Shown one piece after another: positions 47,201 to 59,178 of a DNA stretch of 64,000 nt. Position 1 is the stretch's first letter, and each line of letters opens with the position of its first letter. The position numbers and the translations under genes are program-made. The notes under the pieces are model-generated. The model ran no database searches, was not told the origin of the DNA, and worked only from the letters and a program-made list of their open reading frames with translations. Source of the DNA: Leucogyrophana mollusca (taxonomy: Eukaryota > Basidiomycota > Agaricomycetes > Boletales); NCBI GenBank assembly GCA_021014945.1, contig MU266362.1, positions 103,474-167,473 of the forward strand, in the 5' to 3' direction.

Positions 47201-48166
47201 CCCTTTGGCATTCCTGCCGCACCCAGCAATCCCGCACCACCTCCTTCGTTCAGCTTTGGAGGCTCAAGTGGAAGTAGTAATGCAGCAGATGTTAGCAAAC
47301 CCTTCTCATTCGGACAAGTCGCTCCAGCACGGCCCGCGACTCCCCCGAAGGCGGAACTGGAAGTCAACATGGACGAAAGTCCAACCAGAGACATGAATAT
47401 GAATGGAAATGCCAATGGGAAGGCCCCAGAGAGACCAACCCTCAATTTCTCATTTGGGCCGCCTAGCAACACCTCGGGAAGCTCGCTCTTTGCACAGAGT
47501 CCTTCCGTGACAACGCCCGGTGGGTTCAGTTTTGGTACACCTGCTCCAAATCCCTTCGCAAGCAAACCTGAAGACAAGGCCGAAAGCAAGCCTGCTCCAT
47601 CGTTTGGTGGGTTTGGTCAGTCATTGACAACGTCAGGCTTTGCCTTTGGTCAAAAAGCTCCCGAGAGTCCAGCGGCCCCTTCTCCGGCTACTGGTCCCTT
47701 CTCTTTTGGGCAACCTTCGCCCAACGCTGCCCCTTCATCACCATTCTCCTTTGGCGCTCCCGCGGCTAGTAATCCATTCGGTCAATCGACTCCAAGCCCT
47801 GCATCTGCGCCCACCAGTCCATCCGCCTTCAATCGTACTCAGCCTGCACCGTCATTTTCTTTCGGCACTCCCACTGCAGCACCAGCACCAGCCAATAACA
47901 GTCCCTTTGCCTTCGGTGCCGGCAGCCAACCCGCTTCACCTGCATCTGGGAATACCAGTCTTCCTCAGCCTCCTGGTTCGTCTGGGGGAGGATTTTCATT
48001 CGGACAGTCCAGTGGCACAGGCTCGGCTACGGCAGCAAATAGCAATCCTTTTGGGGCGGCTCCTCCCTCATCCGGCGGCGGCGCGTTGTTCACCATCGGC
48101 GCGGCTCCGCCCCCGCCCGATAGCAGGCAGATAAAGAAACTTCCGAGGCGAGGCGGACGACGCTGA
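44290..48166 (+). CDS. FSFG-repeat nucleoporin of Nup1/Nup60 type
   Basis: Starts MDSFTQHKPTAGAPLARTSS, leading into FLGTIKSLVTAPLQWF, a segment that looks like the amphipathic membrane-binding helix of yeast Nup1 and Nup60, and KGKRRR, a basic NLS-like patch. A disordered region follows, then WPVNAAEKALHELEVYKTPL, a block shared with Nup1-type basket proteins. The C-terminal half carries many FSFG, FAFG and SLFG repeats separated by Pro/Ala/Ser-rich linkers and ends SRQIKKLPRRGGRR, a basic tail. Such proteins sit in the nuclear basket and bind importins. Introns include about 45146-45199, a 52-base one at about 45269-45320 and one at about 45999-46043. Confidence 0.85.
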
Positions 48167-48701
48167 TGGGGCTCGTCTTGGTATTTTCTTTCTTCTGGTA
48201 ATAATCGGACTGTCAACAAGCGGCTGAAGTCGCTCTTCGCAAGCTCTATTTTATTGGCGTTACCTTTATCTCCATGCGCAAAGCCAAATATCCCTCGTCT
48301 ACTAGTACCACATCTCCACGCATCTTCTCCTCTTCGTCTTTGGCTCATCTCGCTCCGCCTCACCTCCTGTCTTGTTTTGATTTTTGTAGCGCACTTCTAC
48401 ATAGGGATTTATGGGGCATAGATGGCTCAAGGCCGTCATTGCGTCACCACTAGCATTTTTACATACACTCACGGAAGGCTGAAGGCCTATAGATACAACC
48501 ACATAGTTAGTTACCAGCATCACTTCACCTTGCAAATGTTCCTTTCTGTTGTCAAAGAGATTTAATGGTAAACCTTATAATGTCCATACATTTCTCGCTG
48601 CTCTCAGCCTGGGTTTGATGATAAGCTACCGACAAGCTTTTAATAGCCTGACTGAGAGGCGCGTGAGCCAAGTGCCTCTTTGAACGCGTGCCGCGTCCAT
48701 T
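48167..48701. other. Intergenic: nucleoporin 3' region and gamma-tubulin promoter
   Basis: 535 bp, no supported gene; only short unrelated frames. Confidence 0.4.
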
Positions 48702-50586
48702 ATGCCTCGCGAAATTGTGACGCTTCAGCTCGGGCAATGTGGAAATCAAAGTGCGAACTTTTATTGCGATAGGTAGCCCCCAGACCTACTAACGAACTAC
48801 CGCAGTGGGTGCCGTATACTGGCAGCGCCTCTGCGCAGAGCATGGCATCAGCAAGGAGGGCATCCTCGAGGAATGGGCAACCGAGGGTGGTGATCGCAAG
48901 GATGTCTTCTTCTATCAAGCAGATGACGAACACTACATCCCACGAGCAATTCTCGTAGATCTCGAACCTCGTGTGCGTATCTTGTACGCGTTCCACCACT
49001 GATAACCATAAACCGAGCATTTCAGGTAATAAACAACATCCTAAGCTCACCGTGGGCGAACTTGTACAACCCAGAGAATATATTCATGTCCAAGGATGGC
49101 GGTGGGGCTGGAAACAACTGGGCACACGGATACGCATCCGGAGAACGACTGTACGAAGAGGTGATGGAGATGGTTGACCGTGAAGCTGAAGGAAGTGATT
49201 CGCTTGAGGTACTCGAATTCGGCGGCAAATGCACTAATAGCACAAGCTGAACGCTATCACAGGGCTTCATGCTCATGCATTCAATAGCAGGTGGTACGGG
49301 ATCCGGATTCGGCTCCTTCATCCTCGAACGCCTAAACGACAAATTCCCTAAGAAACTCATACAGACATACTCCGTGTTTCCTAATGCACAGGAGGGCGAC
49401 GTGGTCGTGCAACCATACAATTCCCTTTTGACACTCAAGCGACTAACCAACCACGCAGACTCGGTGGTGGTGCTTGATAACGGTGCCTTGGCGCGGATAT
49501 CGGCAGACCGATTGCATGTCCAAACGCCAACGTTCGATCAGACGAACCAGCTTGTAAGCTGTGCCCTCACAATTCAAGCATCAGTACGCTGAATTTCTTT
49601 GAAGATGTCGACAGTCATGGCTGCGAGCACACAAACGCTGCGGTACCCGGGGTACATGAACAACGACCTAGTTGGCATCATCGCCTCTCTCATCCCTACC
49701 CCGCGGTGTCATTTCCTTATGACGTCGTACACTCCATTCACCAGCGATCAGATAGACAAGGTAAGTTGCCCCTTCAGTTCTCATCGTCATCGCTGAACAC
49801 TCTGTTACAAGGCAAAGCCAATCCGCAGAACAACTGTTCTCGATGTTATGCGCCGCCTCCTCCAACCGAAAAACCGCATGGTGTCGACAACCCCAAGTAA
49901 AACAGCCTGTTATATATCCATACTGAACATTATTCAAGGCGACGTTGATCCTACTGATGTACGTTTTCTTTGTGGCATGTCTAACCCTGTCAGATGCTAG
50001 GAGTTTGTCTGTCCTCACAGGTACATCAATCATTACTCCGCATAAGAGAGCGTCAGCTCGCAAATTTCATACCTTGGGGCCCGGCTTCCATACAAGTGGC
50101 TCTAACGCGCAGGTCGCCATATGTCACCACGAACCACCGCGTGAGCGGGCTTATGCTTGCGAACCACACCAGCATCGCATCTGTGCGTCCTAAACAACTC
50201 ATTAGCTTTTTGCAGAAATCTGAGCAATGCTCTGCAACGTGTACGTCCAGCTCTTCAAGCGAATGCTGGATCAGTTCGACAGACTCCGGAAACGAAACGC
50301 GTTTTTGGATCAGTACAAGAAGGAGAAAATGTTCGAAAATGGACTGGAGGAGTTCGATGATGCAAGGTATGATTGAACTTTTCAGCCGCCTTGTTCTACG
50401 ACTGACAGTCTAATCCACCTGTACCCAACAGAGCGACAGCGGAAGAACTGCTCAAAGAATACAAAGCTTGCGAAAGCCCAGATTATATCACCTACGTACG
50501 TCGTTGATTTCCATCCCATGCTTTGTTGTAGTTTGCTGACATCCCAGATGCCGCAGGGTGCACCCGAAGGCGACCAAGCATCATGA
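48702..50586 (+). CDS. Gamma-tubulin
   Basis: Starts [20 protein letters not shown]. The GTP-binding T-loop region is [20 protein letters not shown], and [20 protein letters not shown] and [20 protein letters not shown] are gamma-tubulin-specific. Further blocks are [72 protein letters not shown] and [20 protein letters not shown]. The C-terminal helix region reads [19 protein letters not shown] and ends APEGDQAS. Gamma-tubulin nucleates microtubules at spindle pole bodies as part of the gamma-tubulin complex. About nine introns; the first separates GNQ from MGAVYW. Alpha- and beta-tubulin are excluded by the T-loop neighbourhood and the C-terminus. Confidence 0.95.
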
Positions 50587-50802
50587 TGCACCTTCAATAA
50601 CTCTTCTGCCATTCATCCCTCTGTAGTTATTTGATGTACTCACCCTCTTGTCGTTATTTGCGGGTCCTCTGCTTTCTGTACAAGAACAACACCATGTCCA
50701 AAGCGATACATTGCAGGAGGGTAAAAATCTAATGGTAACAGAGAGAAAGCGAGCAATCTACTACGACGTCGATAAAGATGATGCGACTACGGAGAGGGCG
50801 AA

Positions 50803-51534
50803 TTACGACTTCTTCGGCCCCTCCAGCTTTTTCCCAATGTCTGCACCTATAGTCCGAATGAATAAGACAATTTCAGCAAATGGAGTTATCAACATACCAC
50901 GCAGTTTGACTCCCAAGGTTCGTTCGAGCTTTCCAAGGATTTGAGGGTTTGGAATGGCTTTGCTGGACTCGTAATCCTGGATAACAGATGGCTTCTCGTT
51001 CACCTTCTGTGCCAGGTCCTTTTGCGTCATCTGCTTATCCATACGGGCGGTTTGGATAGCCTTTGTAGAGTCCACGTTATGTCATTTATCGGCGAGATAA
51101 GGTGAGTTGGACGTACCTTGCCGACGGAAGGAGCAATTTTAGCAGGAGGCGCAACCTCGTTCTCTCGGTCGAGTTTGGCTATCCGTTGATGGTCGGGACC
51201 TTGGGAAGTATGATGAACAAAATGCGAATGAAACCGGAAGCTTCAAGACTCACCCTGGTGAGCTTTGTTCCCACCACCAGTCACCTTCTTGTCTGTCGCG
51301 ACAACAGCGCCGGTTCTACGTGCCTAACAAAAACCGGACATCAACTTCGTCTAAACAACGCCAGCGCCATAACCACATACAGCTAGAAAATGTCCACCGA
51401 CAGTCAATCAGTCATACTTCAACCGTTCAAAGGTGTATACACGTACCATTCAAATCGGAGGCATTTCTAGTGACTTTGGCCGCCTTGGCCTTGAATCCAA
51501 TAACAGTCTTTGATTCCCAGTCTACGTTGCTCAT
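50803..51534 (-). CDS. MBF1: Multiprotein-bridging factor 1 (MBF1)
   Basis: Starts [20 protein letters not shown], the conserved MBF1 N-terminus. The C-terminal helix-turn-helix reads [40 protein letters not shown] and [16 protein letters not shown] 3' intron (about 50856-50908) then joins [13 protein letters not shown] and the stop. MBF1 is a transcriptional co-activator (bridging TBP and bZIP factors) and also protects stalled ribosomes from frameshifting. Three introns; the gene lies tail-to-tail with gamma-tubulin, 216 bp between stops. Confidence 0.92.
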
Positions 51535-51823
51535 TATGTCTAGTCGTTAAATTGAATATAGGTTTCCAACGATGTTATGCGGCTGTGGTGAGGGTGTACA
51601 CGCAGGTGCTGTGGGGTCGGCAATTTCGAGGCAGGGGGAAATATACTGTCACGCGAGTCACATATGGTCACACTATTGACTCAGCCTCGTCTCCGAGACT
51701 GTCTGAGAATGTTCCGGTCTAAGCAAAATCATCGCCTTCAGAGTCATCGTTTTATGTAGCTGATTCGGACTTAAGTTCTCAACGTTGACGCTATGGCCAT
51801 TAAAGTAGATACTTCGAACAACG

Positions 51824-54329
51824 CTAATGTTTCTTACCCCCTGGGCCATTTGGGTAAAGCTACCAGCTCTGTCGTAAGCGGAAGGTAATTGGGGGACGTG
51901 TAGATCGGGAAACTCACCTTGCCTGGGTTGAAAAGATTCAGCGGGTCAATCGCACGCTTGACCGTCCGCATCAGCTCTACCGTATCTTCACCTAATTCAT
52001 CAACTAGATATTCGGTCTTTCCGATGCCCACTCCATGCTCCCCAGTGCCTGGCACGAAGGTTAGTCAAAGTTCGCAATCAAAAGGCGGCCCTTCGGCTCA
52101 CATGTCCCATCCAAAGAGATAGCGCGATGGATTAGCCGGTGGACCGCTTCACTGACGGATTGTAGCTCCTTCTCGTCACGGAATAGAATCAGTGCATGGA
52201 AGTTGCCTGGTCTGCTGGTCAGCGCAGTGCATAGATCTTCAAACGCTTGATACTACCATCACCCACGTGTCCAACGATTGTCGATCGAAGACCGGCTTTG
52301 GCAAGATCTTCTTTCGTTTCATAGACCAGTTGGGGAAGACGCGACACTGGGACGCTATTTTTGGTCAGGACAACGCACAGAGAGATCATATGAGGTAGCC
52401 TACCAAACGTCTGTAGTCCAGCATCGGAACCCAGGGTTTGCAGACATTGTAGAAATCAAAGCATATTTTCGATTCTCCCACAAATCTTCCGCCTCTTGTT
52501 CAGTTGCTGCGAACTCAAACCGATTACTCCCGTGCTTCTGTACAATTGCCTGGACGACGTTCGAGGTGAGATCGATTGCTTCGGGTGCACCCTGTAGCTT
52601 GAAGAACAGGGTGTCCTGCACCGGGTATGGAGTTTCAACCAGTCCAGCAACGTTTATAGCTGACATCACTGTTTGATTGGGGGCCGTCAGTGAGTGTATC
52701 GCGCTACATCAGCGTTTACCAACTGTGATCATCCAGTAACTCCACACATTCTGAGAAGAGCATATTGAGTGCAGGCGAACACAGGTAGAATGTATCTACT
52801 TACGTATATGGGGTCCATACGGTGTGTTCAAGATCTCTTGCACCGCGCTAACAGCCTTCTCTACGTCGGGGAACTGGGCCATCGCGACTTTTGTGGGGAC
52901 CAGAGGAGCCAGACGCAAAGTTGCTATATGCGACTGTGACAAAATTATCCGGCGGATGAACAAACCGCGTACCTTCAGTGATAATGCCCAATGTCCCTTC
53001 GGCGCCGATGAATAATTTTGTCGTGTCAAAGCCCGCGGACGACTTGCGTGATCTTTGCCGCGTTTTGATTACCTTTCCGGACGGGAGCACGACCGTCTGC
53101 GAGATATTGAACTCAAAGGGGCGAATACAGCACCTCAGACTGACGTACGACATTCAAGAACCACTCTGCTTTGGCAGTGCCATATCTCACGGCGTTTGCT
53201 GTACGGACGCGTCAAGAATTATGACCCGATATATGATTTATCCTGACTTACTACCCGAGCATCCAGTTCCTATCATACCCCCGATGGTCTGACGTCATAA
53301 GACAATGATACAGTAGCATGGGCTGAAATGCTCACGGCGCCTGGCCCTGGGTCGAGCTGCCGAGCTATTAGTGCAATTTCAGGAGGCATACGAGGTGAGC
53401 GTACGGGAAAAAACAAAGGTATACCCTTCTCCCTTAGGGTACTGTTTATATCTTCCCAGCGGACACCCGACTGACATCGTAGATCACCGTCGGCCTCTAG
53501 AAAACGCTTAAGTATGAGATTAGTATTATTGCGCAGGGTTTGAGACTCGCCATTAATTTCGAGTATCTGATCCATTGCAGACATGTCTAAACATATGCTT
53601 CCTGACGGATACTGATGCGCTTGCAAACCTTAGTGAGATCCGGCAAGGCTCGTAGTAATCGCATACCCCGCTGAAATGTCCTTCAAGACTTGTTGCTCCA
53701 CTGTAAGCCGTGATGGGAACTCGGTACTTGCGCGAGATGTTGACAATCTTGACAACGTCCTCTGTGCTGTTCGCTTGGACCACGACAGAATGCGGGGAGC
53801 TGGGGTGGTACGAGTTTTCCGAGGAGCCATGCATCTTGAGAGTATCCGGATTCGTCTGGACCTTACCCTCGCCAGGAAGTGCTTGACGCAGCTCTTCGAT
53901 GGCGTTCCGCACGTCCTCCGACGATCCGTACTTAGCCTCGAGTGATGGCGTTGACTCGACAGAGCCCTTCGACCCCACGGAAGGAGGACCATCTGCTCTG
54001 AGGTGTACCGTATAGTTATGCTCCAAGTGCTCTTCTTGCTGAGGGTGCCCAACTGCGGCTCCAAGTCTCAATGGTGTGAGTGCATACCCAGAACCTCTTT
54101 GAAATGCATAGAACCCAGCTCCGAAGACCAGGAGCGAGCTCAGTACAAACCGTCCAATGCGTTCGGTATCGTTACGCGAAGCCCGAGCAGAGAATATAGA
54201 ATAAACCGCGTGAGACCGAGCTCTGGGGAATGAAGAGCTCGAATGATGACCTATAAAGTGCTGTGCGCCTCTGCGCTTGAAACATTCCGAGGGAAGTCTT
54301 ATGCGCAGGCCAGTCGCTGGACGAAACAT
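51824..54329 (-). CDS. Mitochondrial D-lactate dehydrogenase (cytochrome), FAD-linked
   Basis: Starts [20 protein letters not shown], a mitochondrial presequence, then a TM-like stretch [17 protein letters not shown]. The FAD-binding domain (type 4) includes [36 protein letters not shown] and [14 protein letters not shown] sequence before [20 protein letters not shown], then [14 protein letters not shown]. The C-terminal substrate-binding domain has [40 protein letters not shown] and [20 protein letters not shown]. It ends [17 protein letters not shown] after the last intron. It oxidises D-lactate and passes electrons to cytochrome c. Around ten introns; the stop is at 51824-51826. Confidence 0.92.
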
Positions 54330-54473
54330 GATGGCAACGCAGCGGGGAAAATCAGCAAATGGCACTGTTTATAGGTCTACGTAATGAGAGTATGTAGTAC
54401 ATGAGAAAGCGGAAAGAGATGACACAAGGATGACCGTCAGGTGGTCAAACAGCATCACTGGAGAGCAATTGCG

Positions 54474-55461
54474 TTATGGGAGGAGGATAACAAAATTATT
54501 TCTATTCCCTTGTCGGCAAATGACCTTCTTGCGAAGATCGTCGGCGGGGATATCACTCTTTTCACCTTTCCTGTAGAGCCAATACGCCATCTTTCCGCCT
54601 TTCTTCCACTTCCGCCTAACCTCACAGAAACCTATATTTCTCATCAATGCTCCGAGTAGTTCAAAAGTGAAATAACGCGAATTTTCAACGCAAGGCAATG
54701 GCAGCTACAGATGGACCGTGAACATGTATTTATTTGAGTAGACTCGTTCATGAGCTTACCGCAAGGAACAAAAGGCCATCAGGAGCCAGGATGGTGTGCG
54801 CCAGCAACAACATGCGGCCTGCATAGGATGAGCTGCAATCCTGCATCGACCAATAGCCGACATACCTCGGTCTTTTGGTTCTGGCGCGAAGTTCACCACC
54901 AGACTGAGGCTAACGATGTCCCATTTTCCTTGGTGTTCGCTGACATCCACAAGTAAGAAGTCCTGCTCGAGGATAGCAGGATGGCGACTTCTCAAGTCCA
55001 TCGGTGTCACATCGATCCATGTCGCACAAGATGCGTAGTTGTCCGGTTTGAGAGCGCCGACTTCAAGAAGCCTGGAATCTCAGACGAGACATATGTTATC
55101 GCTTCGTTGTACGGGACATACAAACTGACCTTAGCCTGCCCGCACCTTCTCTTTTGAACAATCGCATTTCCTGGAGCCATGTAATCAGCACCTTTTCACT
55201 CCCTCCACCCCGATCGTTGCCCTGCCCGATGCTTGACATTCGCTGATACGCGGGTAACCCCCCCAGTTCTTCGATCTCGTGCTCGACATCTGCCAAAGCC
55301 TTTGCGTTGGCAGGGTTAGTCCCGGCGTGCTTGAGTTGCTGCTGCTGTTTGAGCAAGACATGGAATCTCCGGATGAGAGTCCGGCTGGACTGAGGATTAC
55401 TCGAAGAGGCGGGGTTTTCGCTGGTAGTGATAGGTGTCTTCTTCTTTCGTGCCTTGGGCAT
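54474..55461 (-). CDS. 25S rRNA adenine-N1 methyltransferase, Bmt2 type
   Basis: Starts MPKARKKKTPITTSENPASS, a basic N-terminus, then IRRFHVLLKQQQQLKHAGTN and EIEELGGLPAYQRMSSIGQG. The core reads LLEVGALKPDNYASCATWID (SAM-binding motif I region), VTPMDLRSRHPAILEQDFLL, KWDIVSLSLVVNFAPEPKDR and LLLAHTILAPDGLLFLALPL. It ends with a C-terminal domain carrying LLGALMRNIGFCEVRRKWKK and NRNNFVILLP. This is the Bmt2/SAMTOR family. Yeast Bmt2 methylates A2142 of 25S rRNA in the nucleolus; SAMTOR is a SAM sensor for TORC1 in animals. The basic N-terminus favours a nucleolar rRNA enzyme. Confidence 0.85.
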
Positions 55462-55896
55462 GGTTACACGACATTCACTGGAATGGATGTCGGCTTTGGC
55501 AAGTCATCGTCTACGGGAAAGGTACTTGAGGTCGTGGTTGGAAGTAAAAGCTTGACCTCTCAGTCAACTCTCGGCAACCTCCCATTACCTGGCAGTCAAG
55601 AAAAGGTGCTGCTCATCTGATAGGTGGGTTGGGATTCCCTTCCGAATCATTTCATTCTCTCCATTCAAAAGTACAGATGCTATCCCAAATGCCACAAAAA
55701 ATACAGTCGAAGTGACCATGCGGCTCGCGCACTGAAAAAAACCGCACAATAAAAACAAGTGCGTGTAACGGAAAAAAAAGGAGTCAAAGATGGGGCGAAA
55801 CGTGGTGACAGAAGCTAGCTCCAAGACACCTGTCCCAGGAAGAAACGAATGAAGTAGATGGCAAACATCAGGTCCTTGGATAGCACGAGAATCTCC
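55462..55896. other. Intergenic: Bmt2 promoter and tetraspanin 3' region
   Basis: 435 bp, with a poly-A stretch near 55777. No gene supported. Confidence 0.4.
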
Positions 55897-56847
55897 CTAG
55901 ACAAAACCTTGTCCTCCACGCTTAGCGTCGATCTTCTCGAAGCGCTGATATTCTTGCCTCTGTTAAACAGCGCACCGTCAGCGATGCACACGGCTCGTGC
56001 GATCCGGCTTACCTTCTTGATGACACACGTAGTGGCCAGGAAGAGTCCGACAACGATGGCCATGAACCCATAGATCTGAGAAAAGTATAATTGTGAGGGC
56101 CAGCTTATGTCAACAGGAAGGAAAGCGAATTACAGTGCTAAAGAACGAGTGTCAATTAGCTGGCCCTCAGATGAGAAGAACTCGTTACAGCGCACCTGAA
56201 TGTATTGTTCAGGGTCACATCAGCAGACTGGGTGATGGGGGTAACACAGAAGCTGTTTGCAGCAGCGGCTGCCGCACTATTTGGGCAGAAGGTACCACCG
56301 AGAGCCACTTCGTCTGTTGCACTGAAATACCCACAACACTTGAGCTAGAAAAACAGACAGATACAATGAGTAATGGTTAGGTGCAGAAAAGGGAGTATGC
56401 AGACAGTGTCTTGAATCAATATCTTTGTTGCGTTGCTCTGCCTTCCGAACACTGCATGATAATTGTTACGTTCATGCAAAGTATAGATCCAGATGTAGGT
56501 GCCAACAACCAAGACCGCGATACCGTCGACAAGAAGGGCCCAATTGAGTACAATCAAGCCAGCAGTGGAATTGTTCCGTTGAATGATGGCGATAATCGAA
56601 ATTACGAAAGTAGACAGCAGGATGATGCCCAGAATTGTGCCCGCTGAGTTTGTGTCAGCACCGTGATGTTCAAATGATATAGAGAATAGGGAAGGAGCTT
56701 ACCAGTCAAGTCAGTATTACTAAAGGTGAGGTTCAAAAGGAGGTTGGGAGCACGCCAGACGATTGATAAGGTCAGGGAGAGAGCTCCAGCGGCCAGGAGG
56801 AAGAGGTCGAACAACACCCAAGCTGCCAATAACTTCTTGGTCGACAT
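55897..56847 (-). CDS. Tetraspanin-type membrane protein (fungal Tsp family)
   Basis: Starts MSTKKLLAAWVLFDLFLLAA. Four TM segments are visible: LLAAWVLFDLFLLAAGAL; TILGIILLSTFVISIIAI; LIVLNWALLVDGIAVLVVGT; and FMAIVVGLFLATTCVIKK. Between TM3 and TM4 the extracellular loop has FSCCGYFSATDEVAL with the CCG motif typical of tetraspanins, plus further Cys. The C-terminal tail after an intron (about 55960-56006) is RQEYQRFEKIDAKRGGQGFV. Fungal tetraspanins such as Pls1 and Tsp2 work at the plasma membrane; Pls1 is needed for appressoria. Basidiomycetes usually have Tsp2-like members, and this one is probably of that type. Confidence 0.78.
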
Positions 56848-57609
56848 CTTTGTGTAACGAGAATATTGTGCCTATGGACGCGAGATATAATGCGGCTTCA
56901 AGTACTTGAAAGAATAGTCGGGCGCAGATCCAAAAGAATGAAATGGCTTGCGGCCTGTATCGAGTCGACCTGAGACAGTACTCTCGCTGAGAGTGCAAGG
57001 AGCTAGAGCACCCGGCTGAAGCTGAGAAAATAACAAAGCGACGATCAACGCCTAGGGGGCTGCTCTGCAGAGAAGATGAAATTGGGGTTAAAAAGACCAC
57101 AGGAGAAAAGGAGATTGAACGCTCACGATATGTACTTATGCTCAGTCCAAAGCTGACAGCTGTGCGGATTTCAGGCGAAAAGTTTGATGATCAAACTCTG
57201 AATGAAGAAATGAAGAAAGGAAAGGAAAGGCGTAGGCGATACAGACAGAATGTGGAAGAGAGAAGGGAACGGGATTACGGTAAAGGAACAGGCAGGAGAA
57301 GGCAAGGAGCCTGGAACGGAGCGCTGAAATACAGCGGCCACAATGGACTTTATATTACGGCACAATAGCAGAGTCTCCATGGTCACAAAATTTTATATAG
57401 CAACTCTTTCCTTAGAACACCAATCATCCTATAGCAGTTTGCTTGATCCTGTCGTCGTGGAAGATCAGATTCGCCACACGGCCAGTTCTTTCTATCGAGG
57501 CCATTCCATACACCGACTCTCGGATACAGCTCTCTCACAGCACATTCCCCTTTAATCCCCTTCGCAACTCCTTCGCCATCATCAATCATTCTGCAGAGCA
57601 TTGGTTTGC
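56848..57609. promoter_or_regulatory. Divergent intergenic region, tetraspanin and Met8
   Basis: 762 bp between starts, containing no supported gene. A purine-rich block occurs at 57205-57310. It should contain both promoters. Confidence 0.4.
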
Positions 57610-58437
57610 ATGGCACCAGAAACCTCTGAATTGGGCGGAGGCTCACTTTTACTGGCATGGCAGTTAAAAAATAAACACGTTCTCATCGTAGGAGGAGGCG
57701 ACGTTGCTTCCGGCCGCATCGAATCTGTCCTCGTCGCGGACGCTCGCATTACTATCATATGTCCAAGCCAAGGCCTTCACCCGCTCACAAAGCGCTTCAT
57801 CAACAGCACCCACCCTATCACGTATCATGACCGCGTTTTTGCTGGTCCAGAGGACCTCGCTGGCGCTGACATGGTCTTGACTGCGATTGATGATGTTGCA
57901 CAGTCTCGCGTAATCTGTTCGTTGTGCAGAGACCTCAAGATTCCTGTGAACGTTGCTGACATCCCGGACTCTTGCGATTTCTATTTTGGTTCCCAAATAC
58001 GTGACGGACCGCTTCAGATCATGATCTCGACTAATGGACAAAGCCCCAAACTGGCAAATATCATCAGGAAGAGGATAGAAAAGAGCCTGCCAGATCACGC
58101 AGGGGATGCCATCAACAAAGTGGGGGAGTTGCGATCAAAGTTGAAGGAGAGAGCACCAGGAGTCGGTGGTGAAGTGGGCAAGAGGCGCATGCGCTGGATG
58201 ATAGACGTGTGCACATCCTGGGAAATGGACGACCTTGCGCTGCTTGATGAGGAGATGATGAAAAGACTACTCGATGACGGCTGGGAGACGAACTCCGTGC
58301 CACGGCCGGATGATGTGGTAGGCCGACGAAGGCGGACTTCCGGTGTCCTGATGACATCCAGCGTCATCCCTTACGTGGTCGGTTTTGTGACTGGGGCAGC
58401 CTGTGCTGGTATCCTGCTATTTGCGCGCCGTCGGTGA
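57610..58437 (+). CDS. MET8: Met8-type precorrin-2 dehydrogenase/sirohydrochlorin ferrochelatase with C-terminal membrane tail
   Basis: Starts MAPETSELGGGSLLLAWQLK. The NAD-binding motif is VLIVGGGDVASGRIESVLVA. Family blocks continue with SRVICSLCRDLKIPVNVADI, PDSCDFYFGSQIRDGPLQIM and ISTNGQSPKLANIIRKRIEK. In yeast Met8 the NAD- and metal-site Asp lies in the NVADIPDxCDF region, which is intact here. It catalyses NAD-dependent oxidation of precorrin-2 and iron insertion to make sirohaem for sulfite reductase. No intron interrupts it. The unusual point is the end: after a charged linker (GRRRRTSG) comes SSVIPYVVGFVTGAACAGIL and a terminal LFARRR, a hydrophobic segment of about 20 residues at the extreme C-terminus. 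Confidence 0.9.
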   Translation: MAPETSELGGGSLLLAWQLKNKHVLIVGGGDVASGRIESVLVADARITIICPSQGLHPLTKRFINSTHPITYHDRVFAGPEDLAGADMVLTAIDDVAQSRVICSLCRDLKIPVNVADIPDSCDFYFGSQIRDGPLQIMISTNGQSPKLANIIRKRIEKSLPDHAGDAINKVGELRSKLKERAPGVGGEVGKRRMRWMIDVCTSWEMDDLALLDEEMMKRLLDDGWETNSVPRPDDVVGRRRRTSGVLMTSSVIPYVVGFVTGAACAGILLFARRR

Positions 58438-59178
58438 TCGTTAATTGCTTGTTTTTGGCCGTTGTCGTCCATCGCTTTCGTTTGCTATGTTAAATCCGTC
58501 CCATTGAATGGTGAGCCCTCAGCTGTTTATTTTGTTCGTGCTTTGCTCAGTGATTTCTGTTGGTCCCTCGCGTCGTGACATGTGATGGAATTCAACGATA
58601 CCACTAGCACTCTGCTTGTGTCACATCTAGACAAGTACATCCACGCTATTGTCACATACTCAGCCACACTTGATGAACCAAAGAGACGGTCCATCATTAC
58701 TCGTCACGCGGCGCCATCGCGGTGCAATACATGGGCAACGGGTATACTAGAATCATCCGTATTGGCAGCCTCGCCGCGTCAAATTTGCAATGTACAAATC
58801 TTCGATACGGCCGCTCACCAGTTCCTGTGTGGTTGCTTCACGTCTGTTCCCGTGGTACCACCTCTAGTCACCTGCAAATGCGCCCCCGAGAGTTTCGAAG
58901 ACACGGGTGAGATGTATCCTACCTTCCCTTCCCCCCAAAGCGGTGGATGAAATATCCTAGTTGCATCACTGCCGCAGCTAAAGTACGTCATTCGACCGCT
59001 GAAAAGACGCGGAGCTGCGCAGCCATCTTGGTCCATGAATCTCGATCTCTACGCTTTCCTTTTGCTAGTCGTGATATTGTGCCCTGTAGCCTGTCCTCCT
59101 TGTTTTGTACTTCCAACGACATGGATGCTGGTAGATGAGTCCGAGATGGCCTTGTTCGTCAGGATTCTAAGTTCCTAA
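58438..59178. other. Intergenic: Met8 3' region and phosphoesterase promoter
   Basis: 741 bp. A plus-strand frame from 58582 to 58950 (about 120 codons, no recognisable motif) and short minus-strand frames are present. Composition and lack of homology cues do not support a gene. Confidence 0.35.

Noticed and set aside
46074..47396. Second and third frames of the FG nucleoporin giving His/Leu/Pro-rich proteins
   Set aside because: Produced by the biased Pro/Ala/Phe/Gly codons of the FG region; the frame with FSFG repeats is the real one.
58582..58950. Plus-strand frame of about 120 codons between Met8 and the phosphoesterase
   Set aside because: No recognisable domain, no splice partners, and composition like intergenic DNA; not enough to call a gene.
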